This document shows, piece after piece, positions 1 to 10,528 of a stretch of 64,000 nt of DNA. The first letter of the stretch is position 1, and each line of letters opens with the position of its first letter. A model generated the notes under the pieces. The model did no database searches. It was not told where the DNA came from and was given only the letters and a program-made list of their open reading frames with translations. The stretch comes from Eurosta solidaginis (lineage: Eukaryota; Arthropoda; Insecta; Diptera; Tephritidae), in NCBI RefSeq assembly GCF_040869045.1, contig NC_090321.1, forward strand, positions 137,321,689 to 137,385,688, read 5' to 3'. The position numbers were made by a program, and so were the translations under genes.

Positions 1-400
1 AAAAATCATAGAGATCGGTGGTATATATATTATATACTTCATATAAACTGTCATATTGACCCCTTTTTTATGGCTAGAAGCTTCAAGATTCATCAAATTT
101 CATCAAATAGTTACGTTTACGTCATATATTTTTCAAATACGTGATTCGTAGTCATAGTTTTTACACGCAGACCACAAAAAACCTGAAACTTTGCATCGTC
201 ACACAAAGTACCTACCTGTTTTTTATTTTATATTTATCTTAAAAATCGTTAAGGTATGTAGATCTGTTCACTATATATTTCTTATCTTATACATCCGATT
301 ATTCGGAGATTACGAACGGGATAAGATTATTGTTCAGCCCCATTCATGAAAGGTATGAAGTCTTCGGCACAGCCGAAGACAGTCCCGTTCTTACTTGTTT
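1..400. mobile_element. Helentron-like element, terminal segment
   Basis: This stretch matches 45210-45605 almost base for base, including the block of ATAC-rich satellite-like sequence, the run before TTACGTTTACGTCATAT, and a closing hairpin followed by CCTTACTTGTT-type sequence. It is therefore the end of the same repeat family that carries the 152-bp satellite farther right. A terminal short hairpin and an AT-rich body recall Helentron/DINE non-autonomous elements, but no Rep/helicase is visible, so the class is tentative. The element seems to stop near 400, where the 878-bp tandem array begins. Confidence 0.55.
360..380. other. terminal hairpin of Helentron-like element
   Basis: Perfect 9-bp stem, arms GTCTTCGGC (360-368) and GCCGAAGAC (372-380), with a 3-nt ACA loop. 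The same hairpin occurs at 45567-45587 and, with one G-T wobble, at 45743-45763, and in the mirror arm near 58684-58704 and 58861-58881. It always lies about 20 nt from the element end. Confidence 0.8.
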
Positions 401-402
401 TT

Positions 403-1280
403 AAATTGATTTAGAGAGAGGTCACTATGTACCTGTTACACCTTGTATTTATTCATTGGGGCGAGCACTGGGGGCTCCAAGGTATTGGCTGCGGGATGAG
501 CCACCTTGTTTTGCTTTGAGAACCCCCTTGTATTAATTCATTGGGGGCGAGCACTGGGGGCTCTGAGGTTTCGCCCTAATGAGCCACCTCATCTTCTATT
601 TGAAGAACCTCTTGTATTTATTCATTGGGGGCGAGCACTGGGGGCTCTGAGGTTTCGCTCTAATGAGCCACCTCATCTTCTATTTGAAGAACCCTTAAAA
701 AAATGTGATATGGAGGCGAGCTCTGGGCTCTGAGGTATTGGCACCCCATCTTCTACTCGAAGAACCTCAATTTTAAATTAAAAACTAAAACTATATCTTT
801 AGAATATTTCACTAACAAGTTGAGAATTACAAGCACACTCAATGGCTAATGAAACAACCGAAAGAAAAAGTCATAGTTTAAGTCGCTTAAACATGCTCCC
901 CCTAGACGGCTTAGTCGTCTAGTTGTAATTCCATAGGATCCGGTCATCCGGCTCGAAGGACCATAGCTAAGCGTGGGCAGTTGAGGGCGAGCAGTTTAAT
1001 ATGAGTTATAAGGGAGTAATTTGATGTGCTTGTAGACGTATGAGTCGTGGCACAGTTGATGACGTACCCGACTCACACTTTTGGGGTTGCGGGTTCAAAG
1101 CCCACTTCAAGCAAGCATTTTTTTAAATTTATTATCTTTTTTATTTTTATAAATTACTATTTTAATGGACTGTATGTTATTTTACTTTGTTTATGGTGTA
1201 TTTAAAATACGGGACGATGCAAAGCATCGGTACACCTTATTTATGATATATTTATTTTAATGTATTTGTTTGTTATTTTT
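403..1280 (+). repeat. 878-bp tandem unit 1
   Basis: First of three head-to-tail units that start AAATTGATTTAGAGAGAGG. The first half contains about three internal subrepeats of roughly 84-85 bp built on TTCATTGGGGGCGAGCACTG. The second half carries a tRNA-like sequence and a short inverted motif (AGACGGCTTAGTCGTCT near 902-918). The apparent ORF through the subrepeats encodes only the repeated unit and is not considered a gene. Confidence 0.85.
1028..1112 (+). other. tRNA-like Pol III unit in tandem repeat 1
   Basis: An A-box-like TGGCACAGTTGA and a B-box GGTTCAAAGCC are spaced as in tRNA-derived SINEs. An outer 7-bp acceptor-like stem can form between GCTTGTA and the 3' side (TTCAAGC here, TGCAAGC in unit 2). 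The central part also pairs as GAGTCG/CGACTC, which is not a normal cloverleaf. It is best read as a tRNA-derived sequence or tRNA pseudogene rather than a working tRNA. Confidence 0.4.
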
Positions 1281-2157
1281 AAATTGATTTAGAGAGAGGT
1301 CACTATGTACCTGTTACACCTTGTATTTATTCATTGGGGCGAGCACTGGGGGCTCCAAGGTATTGGCTGCGGGATGAGCCACCTTGTTTTGCTTTGAGAA
1401 ACCCCTTGTATTAATTCATTGGGGGCGAGCACTGGGGGCTCTGAGGTTTCGCCCTAATGAGCCACCTCATCTTCTATTTGAAGAACCTCTTGTATTTATT
1501 CATTGGGGGCGAACACTGGGGGCTCTGAGGTTTCGCTCTAATGAGCCACCTCATCTTCTATTTGAAGAACCCTTAAAAAATGTGATATGGAGGCGAGCTC
1601 TGGGCTCTGAGGTATTGGCACCCCATCTTCTACTCGAAGAACCTCAATTTTAAATTAAAAACTAAAACTATATCTTTAGAATATTTCACTAAGAAGTTGA
1701 GAATTTCAAGCACACTCAATGGCTAATGAAACAACCGAAAGAAAAAGTCATAGTTTAAGTCGCTTAAACATGCTCCCCCTAGACGGCTTAGTCGTCTAGT
1801 TGTAATTCCATAGGATCCGGTCATCCGCTCGAAGGACCATAGCTAAGCGTGGGGCAGTTGAGGGCGAGCAGTTTAATATGAGTTATAAGGGAGTAATTTG
1901 ATGTGCTTGTAGACGTATGAGTCGTGGCACAGTGGATGACGTACCCGACTCACACGTTTGGGGTTGCGGGTTCAAAGCCCGCTGCAAGCAAGCATTTTTT
2001 AAATTTTTTAATTTTTTTTATTTTTATAAATTACTATTTTAATGGACTGTATGTTATTTTACTTTGTTTATGGTGTATTTAAAATACGGGACGATGCAAA
2101 GCATCGGTACACCTTATTTATGATATATTTATTTTAATGTATTTGTTTGTTATTTTT
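1281..2157 (+). repeat. 878-bp tandem unit 2
   Basis: Second unit, 877 bp, nearly identical to the first. Differences are scattered point changes and one-base indels. Its tRNA-like segment has a better paired T-arm than that of unit 1. Confidence 0.85.
1905..1989 (+). other. tRNA-like Pol III unit in tandem repeat 2
   Basis: Second copy. A-box TGGCACAGTGGA and B-box GGTTCAAAGCC both fit the internal promoter consensus. The T-arm GCGGG-TTCAAAG-CCCGC is perfect, and the acceptor-like arms GCTTGTA/TGCAAGC pair over 7 bp with one wobble. About 54 nt separate the acceptor-like arm from the T-arm, longer than a standard tRNA, so a functional tRNA is unlikely. Confidence 0.45.
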
Positions 2158-2649
2158 AAATTGATTTAGAGAGAGGTCACTATGTACCTGTAACACCTTG
2201 TATTTATTCATTGGGGCGAGCATTGGGGGCTCCAAGGTATTGGCTGCGGGATGAGCCACCTTGCTTTGCTTTGAAAAACCCCTTGTATTTATTCATTGGG
2301 GGCGAGCACTGGGGGCTCTGAGGTTTCGCCCTAATGAGCCACCTCATCTTCTATTTGAAGAACCTCTTGTATTTATTCATTGGGGGCGAGCACTGGGGGC
2401 TCTGAGGTTTCGCTCTAATGAGCCACCTCATCTTCTATTTGAAGAACCCTTAAAAAATGTGATATGGAGGCGAGCACTGGGCTCTGAGGTATTGGCACCC
2501 CATCTTCTACTCGAAGAACCTCAATTTTAAATTAAAAACTAAAACTATATCTTTAGAATATTTCACTAACAAGTTGAGAATTACAAGCACACTCAATGGC
2601 TAATGAAACAAACGAAAGAAAAAAAGTCATAGTTTAAGTCGCTTAAACA
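2158..2649 (+). repeat. 878-bp tandem unit 3, truncated
   Basis: Third unit, cut after about 490 bp at GCTTAAAC, where the LINE-derived composite block beginning AAACAAACAGTAATACC takes over. The tRNA-like half is missing. Confidence 0.8.
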
Positions 2650-3896
2650 AACAGTAATACCTTTAAAATTTTTTACAAAGGAATTCTATGCAAAAATTTT
2701 GAAATCGTTACTCTTCGTTTGGAACGTCGATATTTAAGTCTTTGTCACCCTGTTCAAAGCATCTCAGTGAGTTCAAGGAATTCCAGGACTATTGTGGTGT
2801 AAAGCCACTTAAGATACTTGAAAACTTACTACTTGTGCAAAGAAATATTTTAACTGGACTAACTAAGTGCCGTGTATTGACCTCAGCTATACGTTTCCTT
2901 TTTTTACCGAGCGCGGGACATACGCAAAGTAGATGCCTAACACTTTCAGGCTCTTCTTCGTTGCCGCAGCTTCTACAATAATCATTAAATGGAGCGCAAA
3001 TCCTTTCCGCATGCGGTCCAATACAGATGTGACCAGCAAGAAAACCCCCAACTAAGGAAAGATCCTCTTACGGAGGGTGAGAAGCTCACGCGATCTTTTC
3101 TCATTTCATTTCGGCCATGTGGGTTTTGTCATGTGACATCCATCATGATGCTTCCACGTAGCTCCCGCTTCCGTCAATAGCTTGTAGGTTGAGAGTGGCA
3201 TGCCCAACCTCTTCCAGGATGGCGAAAGTGGAAGGGAGTAACCCTTTCTTGCAAGCTCATCCGCCATCTCATTACCTGGTATGCCCCTATGCCCCGGAAC
3301 CCATATCAGATGCAGAGTAAACTGTTCAGCCATCACGTTAAGTGATAGGCGACAGCCTACTACAGTTTCAGAACTAGTTGTGATAGAGTCAAGGGCTTTC
3401 AGCGCTGCATGACTGTCTGAGAAAATATAAATGTGCTTCTGAGAGACTACCTTCTGCGAGATCATGTGGTCAGTTTCCTAAGCCTAATAGTTGCACGTGC
3501 TGCATATTTAATGCCCACTATATCTATGGGTAGTAGGTTCAGCATTACATTCATAGCCTCCGTTGGAGTTGTGCGGATGGCTCCGCTTATGCACAATAGT
3601 GCAGATCTTTGCACCTTTTAAAGAGCAAGAACCGTCGAGGATTTATTCAGCGCGGGTCACCACGTATAGTAATATTGACCTAACTATGGCCGTGTATACC
3701 CAATGCACTATCATAGTGGACATACCCCATTTCTGTCCAATTGCCCCTTTAGAGGGCAACCGTGGCCTTACGGACACGCTCCGTGGTGTTTTGTGTCCAG
3801 TGCAGTTTCTTATCAAGTGTGAGTCCTAGATAGTTGGCGACCTCGCTCATTCTTAGCACTGTGGTCGCAAGCACCGGAGTTGAGAGAGTTGGTATC
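2645..3896 (-). mobile_element. LOA/I-like LINE 3' part, composite copy 1
   Basis: The minus strand encodes an RNase H domain followed by a C-terminal Cys/His motif (C-x2-C ... H-x3-C type, near 2900-2990) and an AT-rich tail. RNase H behind a reverse transcriptase is typical of LOA, I and related LINE clades. The second copy is at 25202-26805. Compared with that copy, this one lacks about 310 bp near 3455-3465. Both copies share the junction with the CR1-like element at 3897, so the pair arose by duplication of an already composite segment. Confidence 0.75.
3106..3465 (-). pseudogene. LINE RNase H domain fragment
   Basis: A 119-residue open frame with the RNase H signatures FSDSHAALKAL and WVPGHRGIPGNEMADELA: a catalytic Asp region and the conserved H-x-G-I-x-GNE-x-ADELA block. 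In LINEs this domain degrades the RNA strand of the RNA-DNA hybrid. The N-terminal part (first catalytic Asp) is deleted here; copy 2 retains sequence resembling it (IYTDVSKMETGSEGA). The Cys/His C-terminus lies downstream in another frame. Non-functional remnant. Confidence 0.8.
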
Positions 3897-4637
3897 GTAT
3901 TTATTTATTTATTTAAAACTTATTTGTACAAGTAAGACTCTGTCTTTTAAGTAGTATATCAATCACATCAAAAAATTGAAGTTACATATACATAAACTTA
4001 ATAAAGAATGAGTACAAAATTTTGATAAAAAATACAAAAAGCATATATGTATATAATTATTAATAGTGTGATAGAAACAATTCCAGACCAATGTTTGAAG
4101 AATGAAGGTTTGAGATATGTAAATTAGGGTAAGTTAAGAGTTTAGGAAATATAATACTGCTTGTTTGAAACATCCTGCCTTAAGAATTGCTTTTGTCTTG
4201 GAAGGAAGGGAGTTCCATAGACGGATTGTACTGATAAAGAACATTCAAGAGGTTGTCGAGTATTTAAAAGCCGGTATCAACAGATTCAAGGCTGACACAA
4301 GGTTAGCTTATTAAATAGGTAAGGGGGATATTGAGAATGCAGAAGTTTGTGCAAGAAACATAGATTTCTCCTTTTTAAGAAATTGCATACGTTACTCCCG
4401 AGTATTTGCATGGCATACGAAGATATGTGATCGTACTTTCTTTTAGAAAAAACAAATTGGTCACCATTATTTATGGGCAGCTGAAGTTTGTTAAGCGATA
4501 TCGAATCAAGGTTACCATATATAAGTTCACTCTAAGAAACTTGAGGTACTATAATAGTTTTGACCATCTTCAGTTTAGTGTCTCGCGGTAGTAAGTAGGC
4601 AGTTCTGTAAAGATGGCGAAGGGTGTTATAGATTTAT

Positions 4638-5504
4638 TTATATATTTATAGCGTTTGATATTGCAATCGTCATAGATTTTGACGCATTAATATGTAGCTT
4701 GTTTGAGCGAGCCCAGTTACTTATGCGTTTTAAATCATTATTTAGACTAACAAATAAGTCTTGGGAAAGCCCGATCTGGCGCGACATGTAGGGTTGGGTA
4801 TCGTCTGCGGAAAGATGTATAGATGCGTGGCGGCAACAGGCGACTATGTCGTTGATGAAAAGTGTAAACAATACTGGTCCCAGGGTGGATCCTTGTAGAA
4901 CGCCCAACGTTATGGACTTTAAATCAGAGAGTCTATCCCCGCACTGAACTCGCTGGAATCGGCCAGTGAGATAGTTTTGCATTAACTTAATTGCATAAAG
5001 ACTGAAATTATAGTAATTTTCGAGCTTGCGAAGTAGTATTTTAAAATCAACCATATCAAAAGCTCTTGAGAAGTCTAGAAGTACTAATACCGTAAGATCG
5101 TTGTTGCCGTAAGCTGGACGAATATCTTCCAGAATCTTCAACCTGGATGTAGCACAACTATGCCCTTTTCTGAAACCTGATTGAACTTCAGACAGCAAGT
5201 GGTCGTCATAAATATTGTCAATTATCTGCTTTGATAGTAACTTTTCGTATACTTTGGATAAAGCAGGTAGTAGGCTAATTGGTCTAAAGTCTTTGCAGGA
5301 ATCCGGAGAATTTGATTTAGGAACGGGAATAACATTCGCCGTTTTCCATTCACTTGGAAATCGACTATTTATTATAGAAAAATTAAATATATGTGTCAGT
5401 GAAGAGATGGCAAAGGGAAGTATAAGTTTGATAAAACGCAAACTAATGCCGTGGATTCCCACGGCAATATCATTTGATTGGCCGCTTAAAAAGAACGAGT
5501 TCAT
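4638..5504 (-). pseudogene. CR1-like reverse transcriptase
   Basis: A 288-residue frame covering most RT motifs: template/primer region (DFRPISLLPAL), QSGFRKGHS, the first catalytic Asp in LLDFSRAFD, the GVLQGS motif, and the second catalytic site read as SADD instead of the usual YADD. Copy 2 has the same S, so the change predates the duplication or is shared by this subfamily. The frame lacks the N-terminal RT fingers because of the deletion at its start. The residues after the ORF (thumb/C-terminus) are frameshifted. Not expected to be active. Confidence 0.85.
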
Positions 5505-5549
5505 AACATTGGGGTCAATGCTGCACTCAAGACGATTTTTTGGATAATC

Positions 5550-6338
5550 CTAAGGAACGAAGATTTTTCCAGAATGATTTACGAAATTGACATTATTAGC
5601 ACATACCAGGTCTAGCAGACTAGGTTTACTGTTGGGAGCAAAACGTGTTGCGAATTGATTTACAATATGTAAATCACACGATTCAAAGCTGTCTATGATG
5701 GACTTACTACGGGAGTTACTACTAAGAATGTCTATATTGAAATCGCCGCAAATAATAACGTACCCATAACTTACAGAAAACTCAGTCAACTTCTGAAATA
5801 AGTAAGTTAGGTCGTTGAACCTTTTAGGGTTGTAAACACAGGCAACGAAACACTTTGTCCGAGTGTCGCTTATTTCAAATAAAATGCTTTCCACTTCACT
5901 TCCAGACTCTGACTGATGCACTATTCTAGGATTTAAAACACCTTTGCAATATATAGCAACTCCTTCACCGCGAACATTGCCTTTTCTGTCGTTTCTCAAT
6001 AACACATAATTACCCAATTTATAGGAGTGATCATCAACGCTGGACCTGAACCAGGTCTCAGTAATACAAATTAAATCAATAACGTTATCATCAAATATAT
6101 ATGAAAGATAATCTAACTTCGCAGCCGTGAGACTACGTGAATTTAAATGGCACATATTTAAGGTTTTGCGTCTTTTGAATATTTGGCCCAAAATACACCT
6201 CACATGCCCACCGTCAGCACAATCATTGGTCAAATCACCCATTAACATAACAAACGAGCAAAATGTGCTCAACAAAGCAGTATGAAAAATTAGAGCGCAA
6301 GAGTAAGGCGAGAGTGATAAATAAAGAAAAAGAAACAA
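5550..6338 (-). pseudogene. CR1-like endonuclease domain
   Basis: The EEP (apurinic-type) endonuclease of LINEs nicks target DNA for target-primed reverse transcription. Visible motifs are CHLNSRSL at the start, ITETWF (catalytic Glu), GDFNID (catalytic Asp/Asn) and a following LLDLV segment. The C-terminal SDH motif is lost in the deletion. The first 60 or so residues of the frame are hydrophobic 5'-UTR translation; the real domain starts at about 6175. The second subfamily in the palindrome arms aligns well with this domain. Confidence 0.8.
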
Positions 6339-6490
6339 TATAAATTGACAATAGACTAAACCTAAGGAGTGAAATATTGAAAACTACTGCAACCTTAGAT
6401 TTTGGCGAGGAAATCTGACATTCCCGCCTACGTCTGATCAACAGCCATAAAAGGAAGAACAAGAAATCAATAGGAGTGCAGTCCATATAT

Positions 6491-7385
6491 ATAATACTTC
6501 TATATCAATACCTTCCTATCTTCCTAATGTGCAAATTTTCTGTCAATCATTATTTGCTGAAACTGTTCAAATGAGTGTTCTGCGCATGCGCGGGCTTTGT
6601 TAGTGTTAGTGAATTGTAGTAGCATGTGTAAAAAAAGTATTAAAAGGGTTCAACGGGTCACTATCCCCTCTACCCAACTTCAGCAAACTAATTGTTATAA
6701 AATCTCAGTTTAGTCGATTAAACAATGAAATGGCCAACAAATACAATACAAGACTTGATGTATTTATTATTTAAACATGGGCTGCAGCCATACAAAGTAC
6801 TTTACTTACATAAATAGTAAAAACAAAACAAGGCGAAGAATTCGTGAAAAAATTCAAATATACATGTATAAAAATATGCTATACATAAATCCCAACAAGC
6901 ATTTCCTTAAACGTTTTTAAAAATAATTTTAAGTGAATTAGCTTGAACCAACGATATATAAACGTTTTCAAAATTTTACTTATTTTGAGTTTTTAATGCA
7001 GTAAATTTTTGATGAAGTAAACAAAATATGAGTACTGGGCTGGCTGCTATGGGTGTTGAAATAATATCAATTTTGTAAACTTTTTTCTAATATACTCTTT
7101 TTCGTCCGTGCTTTTTTTCGTTTCAAAGAACAAACGAATATCCAAACAAAAACTTATTACTTCCTAACACATTTGTGTCCGGTGATTATTAAAGATGTCA
7201 TTGCTAAATAAATTTTAGATGGCTATGTGATCGTCTATGATACTATTGGAGAATGCATGACTTGTATTTTGAAAAATTTTATTTATTAAACTTAATTTTG
7301 CATTTCCAATTGGGAATGCCTTACTTTTTCATTTGGAGAACGAAATAGCCTTATGTAAAATATTGATAGAAGCAAGACGGTTTGT
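6491..7385. other. no gene recognised
   Basis: AT-rich sequence with many stops in all frames. I see no coding similarity, tandem array or clear element ends. It is probably intronic or old transposon-derived DNA upstream of the recognised RyR exons. Confidence 0.6.
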
Positions 7386-7844
7386 TGAAATATACATATC
7401 GAGCCATAACCGCAAAAAGGGCTTAACCGACATAAACAAAATCATTCAGTAGACGCTTTTTTTGTATTAATATTGCAATTACTTTAGATAGTAACGTGAA
7501 AGTTGGTGTGTATATAAGACTGTATAATTGACGTATACTGATGTGGGATTATTTGACATTTATTTAATAATAATGGCGCATTTGTCGCTTACGCCCATTT
7601 TGCTTTCCAAAAAAAAGATTTCATTACTTGAAAGTATCGGTTAAACCAAAATTAAAATATTAAAAATACACATTTGAAAACATTAAAAACAGTGGTTGGT
7701 AATCCAGACCAATGTTTTTATTCAGATTTCATTCATATTTATTTAGATTTAGAGATGCAGACTGATTAACAAATATTTAAATTTACAACTAAACTAAGTA
7801 TTTTTAAATAAAAACTATATAACTAAGGTACACTCTATTCAATT

Positions 7845-8420
7845 CACATTGCCGTCTTCTACATCAGTGTCTGGTAATGTATATGTGATAAAAGAGTTGT
7901 GTTTTAAGATGAGGCCCTCTCTATGGAAAATTTCGGGAATTATAATTTTATCACAAAGTGATTTTAAATCTGAATAATTTAACGACGAAATTCTTTGTAA
8001 GCTCCTGTATAAACTGAAGTAGTAAGTCTCTTGTTTCGTAGGAGTGTTTTGGGTAGTGGTTTCGGAATCCTCCTACCTCGTTTCCCAACACAAGTATCTT
8101 CTTCAACTATTTCCTCTGAAGAATCGGTGGATCTGTATGGAATTAGTGCAACTTTATTTGAAATCTGCAACAATAATTTGGCTATATTCATTATAATCCT
8201 TATTAAGAAAAATCTTAATCTAAAAAATAATCGCCTGTGTTTGCAAGTTGTCCATATTTAAATTAACCCTAGTAAGATCCGTAAGATACGTCTTACAGAC
8301 GTACGTCGTTTTAATTTTGCTCTCAGTCTCCCACAATCGTAAAGAGAGAACATTTTCATACTTAGTTTTCTCAGCTACCATTACCAGCTTGTCAGTGGGG
8401 GTGTTTTTCAGTAGTAACAT
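7845..8420 (-). pseudogene. unidentified decayed ORF cluster
   Basis: Minus-strand open pieces at 8220-8420 (66 residues), 7979-8191 (70 residues, acidic DSSEEIVEED then basic GKRGRRIPKP) and 7845-7990 in another frame (ending DTDVEDGNVN) look like one former protein broken by frameshifts and stops. The composition is protein-like, with a charged linker and a Leu/Ile-rich C-terminal part (SLCDKIIIPEIFHREGL). I do not recognise the family. Its position between inverted repeats suggests the remains of a transposon protein, but a captured host exon is not excluded. Confidence 0.35.
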
Positions 8421-8841
8421 TTTTGTTTGCTAAAATATATACGATTGCTTTTTACAAATACGTCTAAGAGACGTATCGTTACCTTTTACGTGACTACAAA
8501 TTTTGTATGTAATTTTTGCCTAAAATGGTAATTTTAGCTAATGTTTTTTAAGTATAATTTAAAACAGCTAATTCATTCAATTGAAGTACAAAAAAATTTA
8601 TTTTATTTTAATTTTTGTGCTATAAACTGAGGTCCTTCGAAAAATACTGATTTTTGTAAGGACAAGTCCAAGACAACTCAAACTTAATTTTTAATATATT
8701 TAAAAAAAAAAATATTTTTCTTTAAAAAATATTTAAAAAAAGAACATATATGAAATAAATGATTAAAAAAAAAAACAAAAAAAAAAATGTTAGTTTTTTT
8801 TTATCTTTAGGGTCCTTAAATTTGAACACGTCTCTCAGACG
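8289..8841. repeat. three interrupted palindromes CGTCTNNNAGACG
   Basis: Three copies of a 13-bp interrupted palindrome lie within 553 bp: 8289-8301 (spacer TAC), 8461-8473 (AAG) and 8829-8841 (CTC). The dyad is longer in each copy (ACGTCT/AGACGT; TACGTCT/AGACGTA in the first two). The spacer differs each time while the arms are invariant, as expected for a protein-binding site or subterminal transposon repeat. Confidence 0.7.
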
Positions 8842-9209
8842 TACTTTATCTTTCTGGGTAAAAAATAACGTTATCTATCTAGGGTTAAAAAGACGAAAAT
8901 AACGATACGTGCACACCAAAATGTAAAAACTTGAGCCAAAATTGCCTTATCTATAACTTCGAAGGACTTTAATTTTTTTGGAGCTGGTGCATATGGTAAT
9001 GACCTTTCGGTTTCCATCAAAAACAAAAAATCTAAAATAATATCGGTTAAGCCCTTTGTGCGGATATGGCTCGATATATTTAGGCCCAATTTTTACAACA
9101 AATTAACGACAGCCTTGAGATTTTGTCTCCTTCTGTCGTTGTATATCTGTACTGTAATGTTTGACAGGCTGCACAGTTCAGTAGTAGTGATATAGAAGTA
9201 TTACATATA

Positions 9210-9604
9210 TGGTGCAGTCAGACAAAATTTAAATTTTTTTTTCGATTTAATTCTTCCTACTAATACCTATACACTTTTCGTCTAGCCTCGTACGTATAGG
9301 CCAAAACTAACATAATCCTATAACTTAGGCGAGGAAAATATCCATTCCCTCCTACTTCTCGTCCAAAAAGCAAATTTCTTCAATTTATTTTGCCAGAGGA
9401 TATTTTTAGAAAAGAATCCATCTTTCTTTCTTTCCATCTTTTAAAGTTTTAAGAAAGAAGAGTTATTTGTAGGGAAATTTTTACTTCACCAGGCGCCCTG
9501 CTCTTTTAGAAAATTTTGGTTTTCTCGCTGAATTTTGAAGCGGCGTGTTACACCTTCTTATAATTTCAATTTATTTGCTCCAATCGAAGCTGCTTGCATT
9601 CAGT
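9210..9604 (-). mobile_element. Penelope-like 3' end remnant
   Basis: About 390 bp shared with 23460-23740 (GTCTAGCCTCGTACGTATAGGCC, then TTAGGCGAGGAAAA...). At 9500-9595 the minus strand retains a degraded version of the peptide tail seen at 24574-24813 (IIRR..NTPLQNSARK). It is therefore the 3' part of the same Penelope-like family. No endonuclease core survives here. Confidence 0.55.
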
Positions 9605-9898
9605 TTACGCTGATTCAACCCGGGTTTCCATACTATTGTAGATTGTTTTCAGATTTGTGATCTCTGCCGTCAGCTCACCAACTCTTTGAAGAACTCTCAG
9701 CTCAGACTCTCTTACAAGTTCCGCAAACTGTTCCATCATGCTCTCTTTCCATATGATCAATTTTGCTTCTAGGCGGGAAATCTCACTAGAACTTGGCGGT
9801 GGGCTCTCCATTTTCGAAGTTTGCACAAATGTAGGAGTGTGAAGAGCAGAAGCAGAAGACATTTGGCGTGTTGTTATCTTTGTCTTTGGTAGTGGCAT
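9605..9898 (-). pseudogene. coiled-coil ORF1-like N-terminus
   Basis: A 97-residue minus-strand frame starts with a Ser/Thr/Pro-rich segment and continues into a heptad-like Glu/Leu-rich stretch (ISRLEAKLIIW, LVRESELRVLQRVGELTAEITNL), which predicts a coiled coil. This layout is usual for the N-terminus of LINE ORF1 proteins that bind the element RNA. It ends abruptly next to the Penelope-like remnant, so it looks like a truncated 5' end. It could also be a gag-like N-terminus; the family is not identified. Confidence 0.4.
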
Positions 9899-10059
9899 AT
9901 TTATGTATGTTTATGCAATAATAGCAACGAATTCAGATAAGTAAATTTATTTTAAACAAATATAACAGCAGCGAAACTTTGCAAACGGATCTCACGCACT
10001 GATAGAAAATAAACGTATAAGGCTTTTCCGTGTGTTTATGCGAAACTATAATGACGATA

Positions 10060-10528
10060 AAAGTTATTAATGCGATTTATTGCAGCGAAGACGGAATACA
10101 CGTCTACTCTCTTTGCATGTTGCAAAACAATCGTCCTCGTAAAAAGAGCCAGCTCCGTTTTATTTGATTTCACGCACAGACCATTATCGCCGTCCCATAC
10201 TTCTACCCTTCTTAGTTCCACCTGCATTATATCGCAGAGAGAGTTTGTGGAAACTTCCCACTTATCACCAAGGCAAGGTCAGCATACGCTATAGCTTTAC
10301 CCCTCCCCTCCTCCATGTCCCTTAGCAGCTGATTCACCGCCAAGACCCACAATAGAGGGGATAGGACTCAACCTTTGGGAGTTCCCCTACTGACGAACCT
10401 GCTCACCGATACCCCTGCAAGGCCTGCCTTTTCTACCTTGCATATCAGCAATTGGTGCACAAGCTCCACCAGCTAAGATTCGATGCCCAGATCAGTCAGT
10501 ACCTTAGTGATTGAGTCAGGTTTGATAT
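10060..10528 (-). pseudogene. LOA-like RT, C-terminal half
   Basis: Minus-strand reading gives GVSVSRFVSRGTPKG (fingers/palm), then VLSPLLWVLAVNQLL, then IAYADLALVISG. The last is the catalytic YADD motif with one Asp codon deleted, and NGLCVKSNKTELALFTR follows (the conserved ...N..KTE... segment after the active site). Stops interrupt the frame. This continues, after removal of the solo LTR, from the RT N-terminal half at 11123-11808. Confidence 0.75.

Larger units (their letters stand above)
3897..6490 (-). mobile_element. CR1-like LINE, composite copy 1
   Basis: A minus-strand LINE: 3' tail of (ATAA)n type at about 3897-3915, 3' UTR, reverse transcriptase and apurinic-type endonuclease. 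The RT keywords (DFRPISLLPALSKV, QSGFRKGHS, LLDFSRAFDMV, GVLQGS) fit the CR1/Jockey group. A deletion near 5545-5552 joins the endonuclease directly to the middle of the RT, removing the linker and RT N-terminus that copy 2 retains at about 31690-31917. The C-terminal region extends in broken frames to about 4318. The upstream end is near 6490. Confidence 0.8.
7386..9085. mobile_element. block bounded by 40-bp inverted repeats
   Basis: ATATCGAGCCATAACCGC with following AAAGGGCTTAACCGA (about 7396-7432) recurs inverted at about 9043-9077, with a few mismatches over roughly 40 bp. Between them lie a decayed minus-strand ORF cluster and three interrupted palindromes. TTAA occurs inside both repeats next to GCCCTTT, which could mean piggyBac-like ends; in that reading, however, the two ends point outward from each other. 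The class is unresolved. Confidence 0.4.

Noticed and set aside
506..2530. Open frames with repeated IHWGRALGALRFR peptides
   Set aside because: They simply read through the 84-bp subrepeats of the 878-bp units and end at unit-specific stops; no start context or conserved domain.
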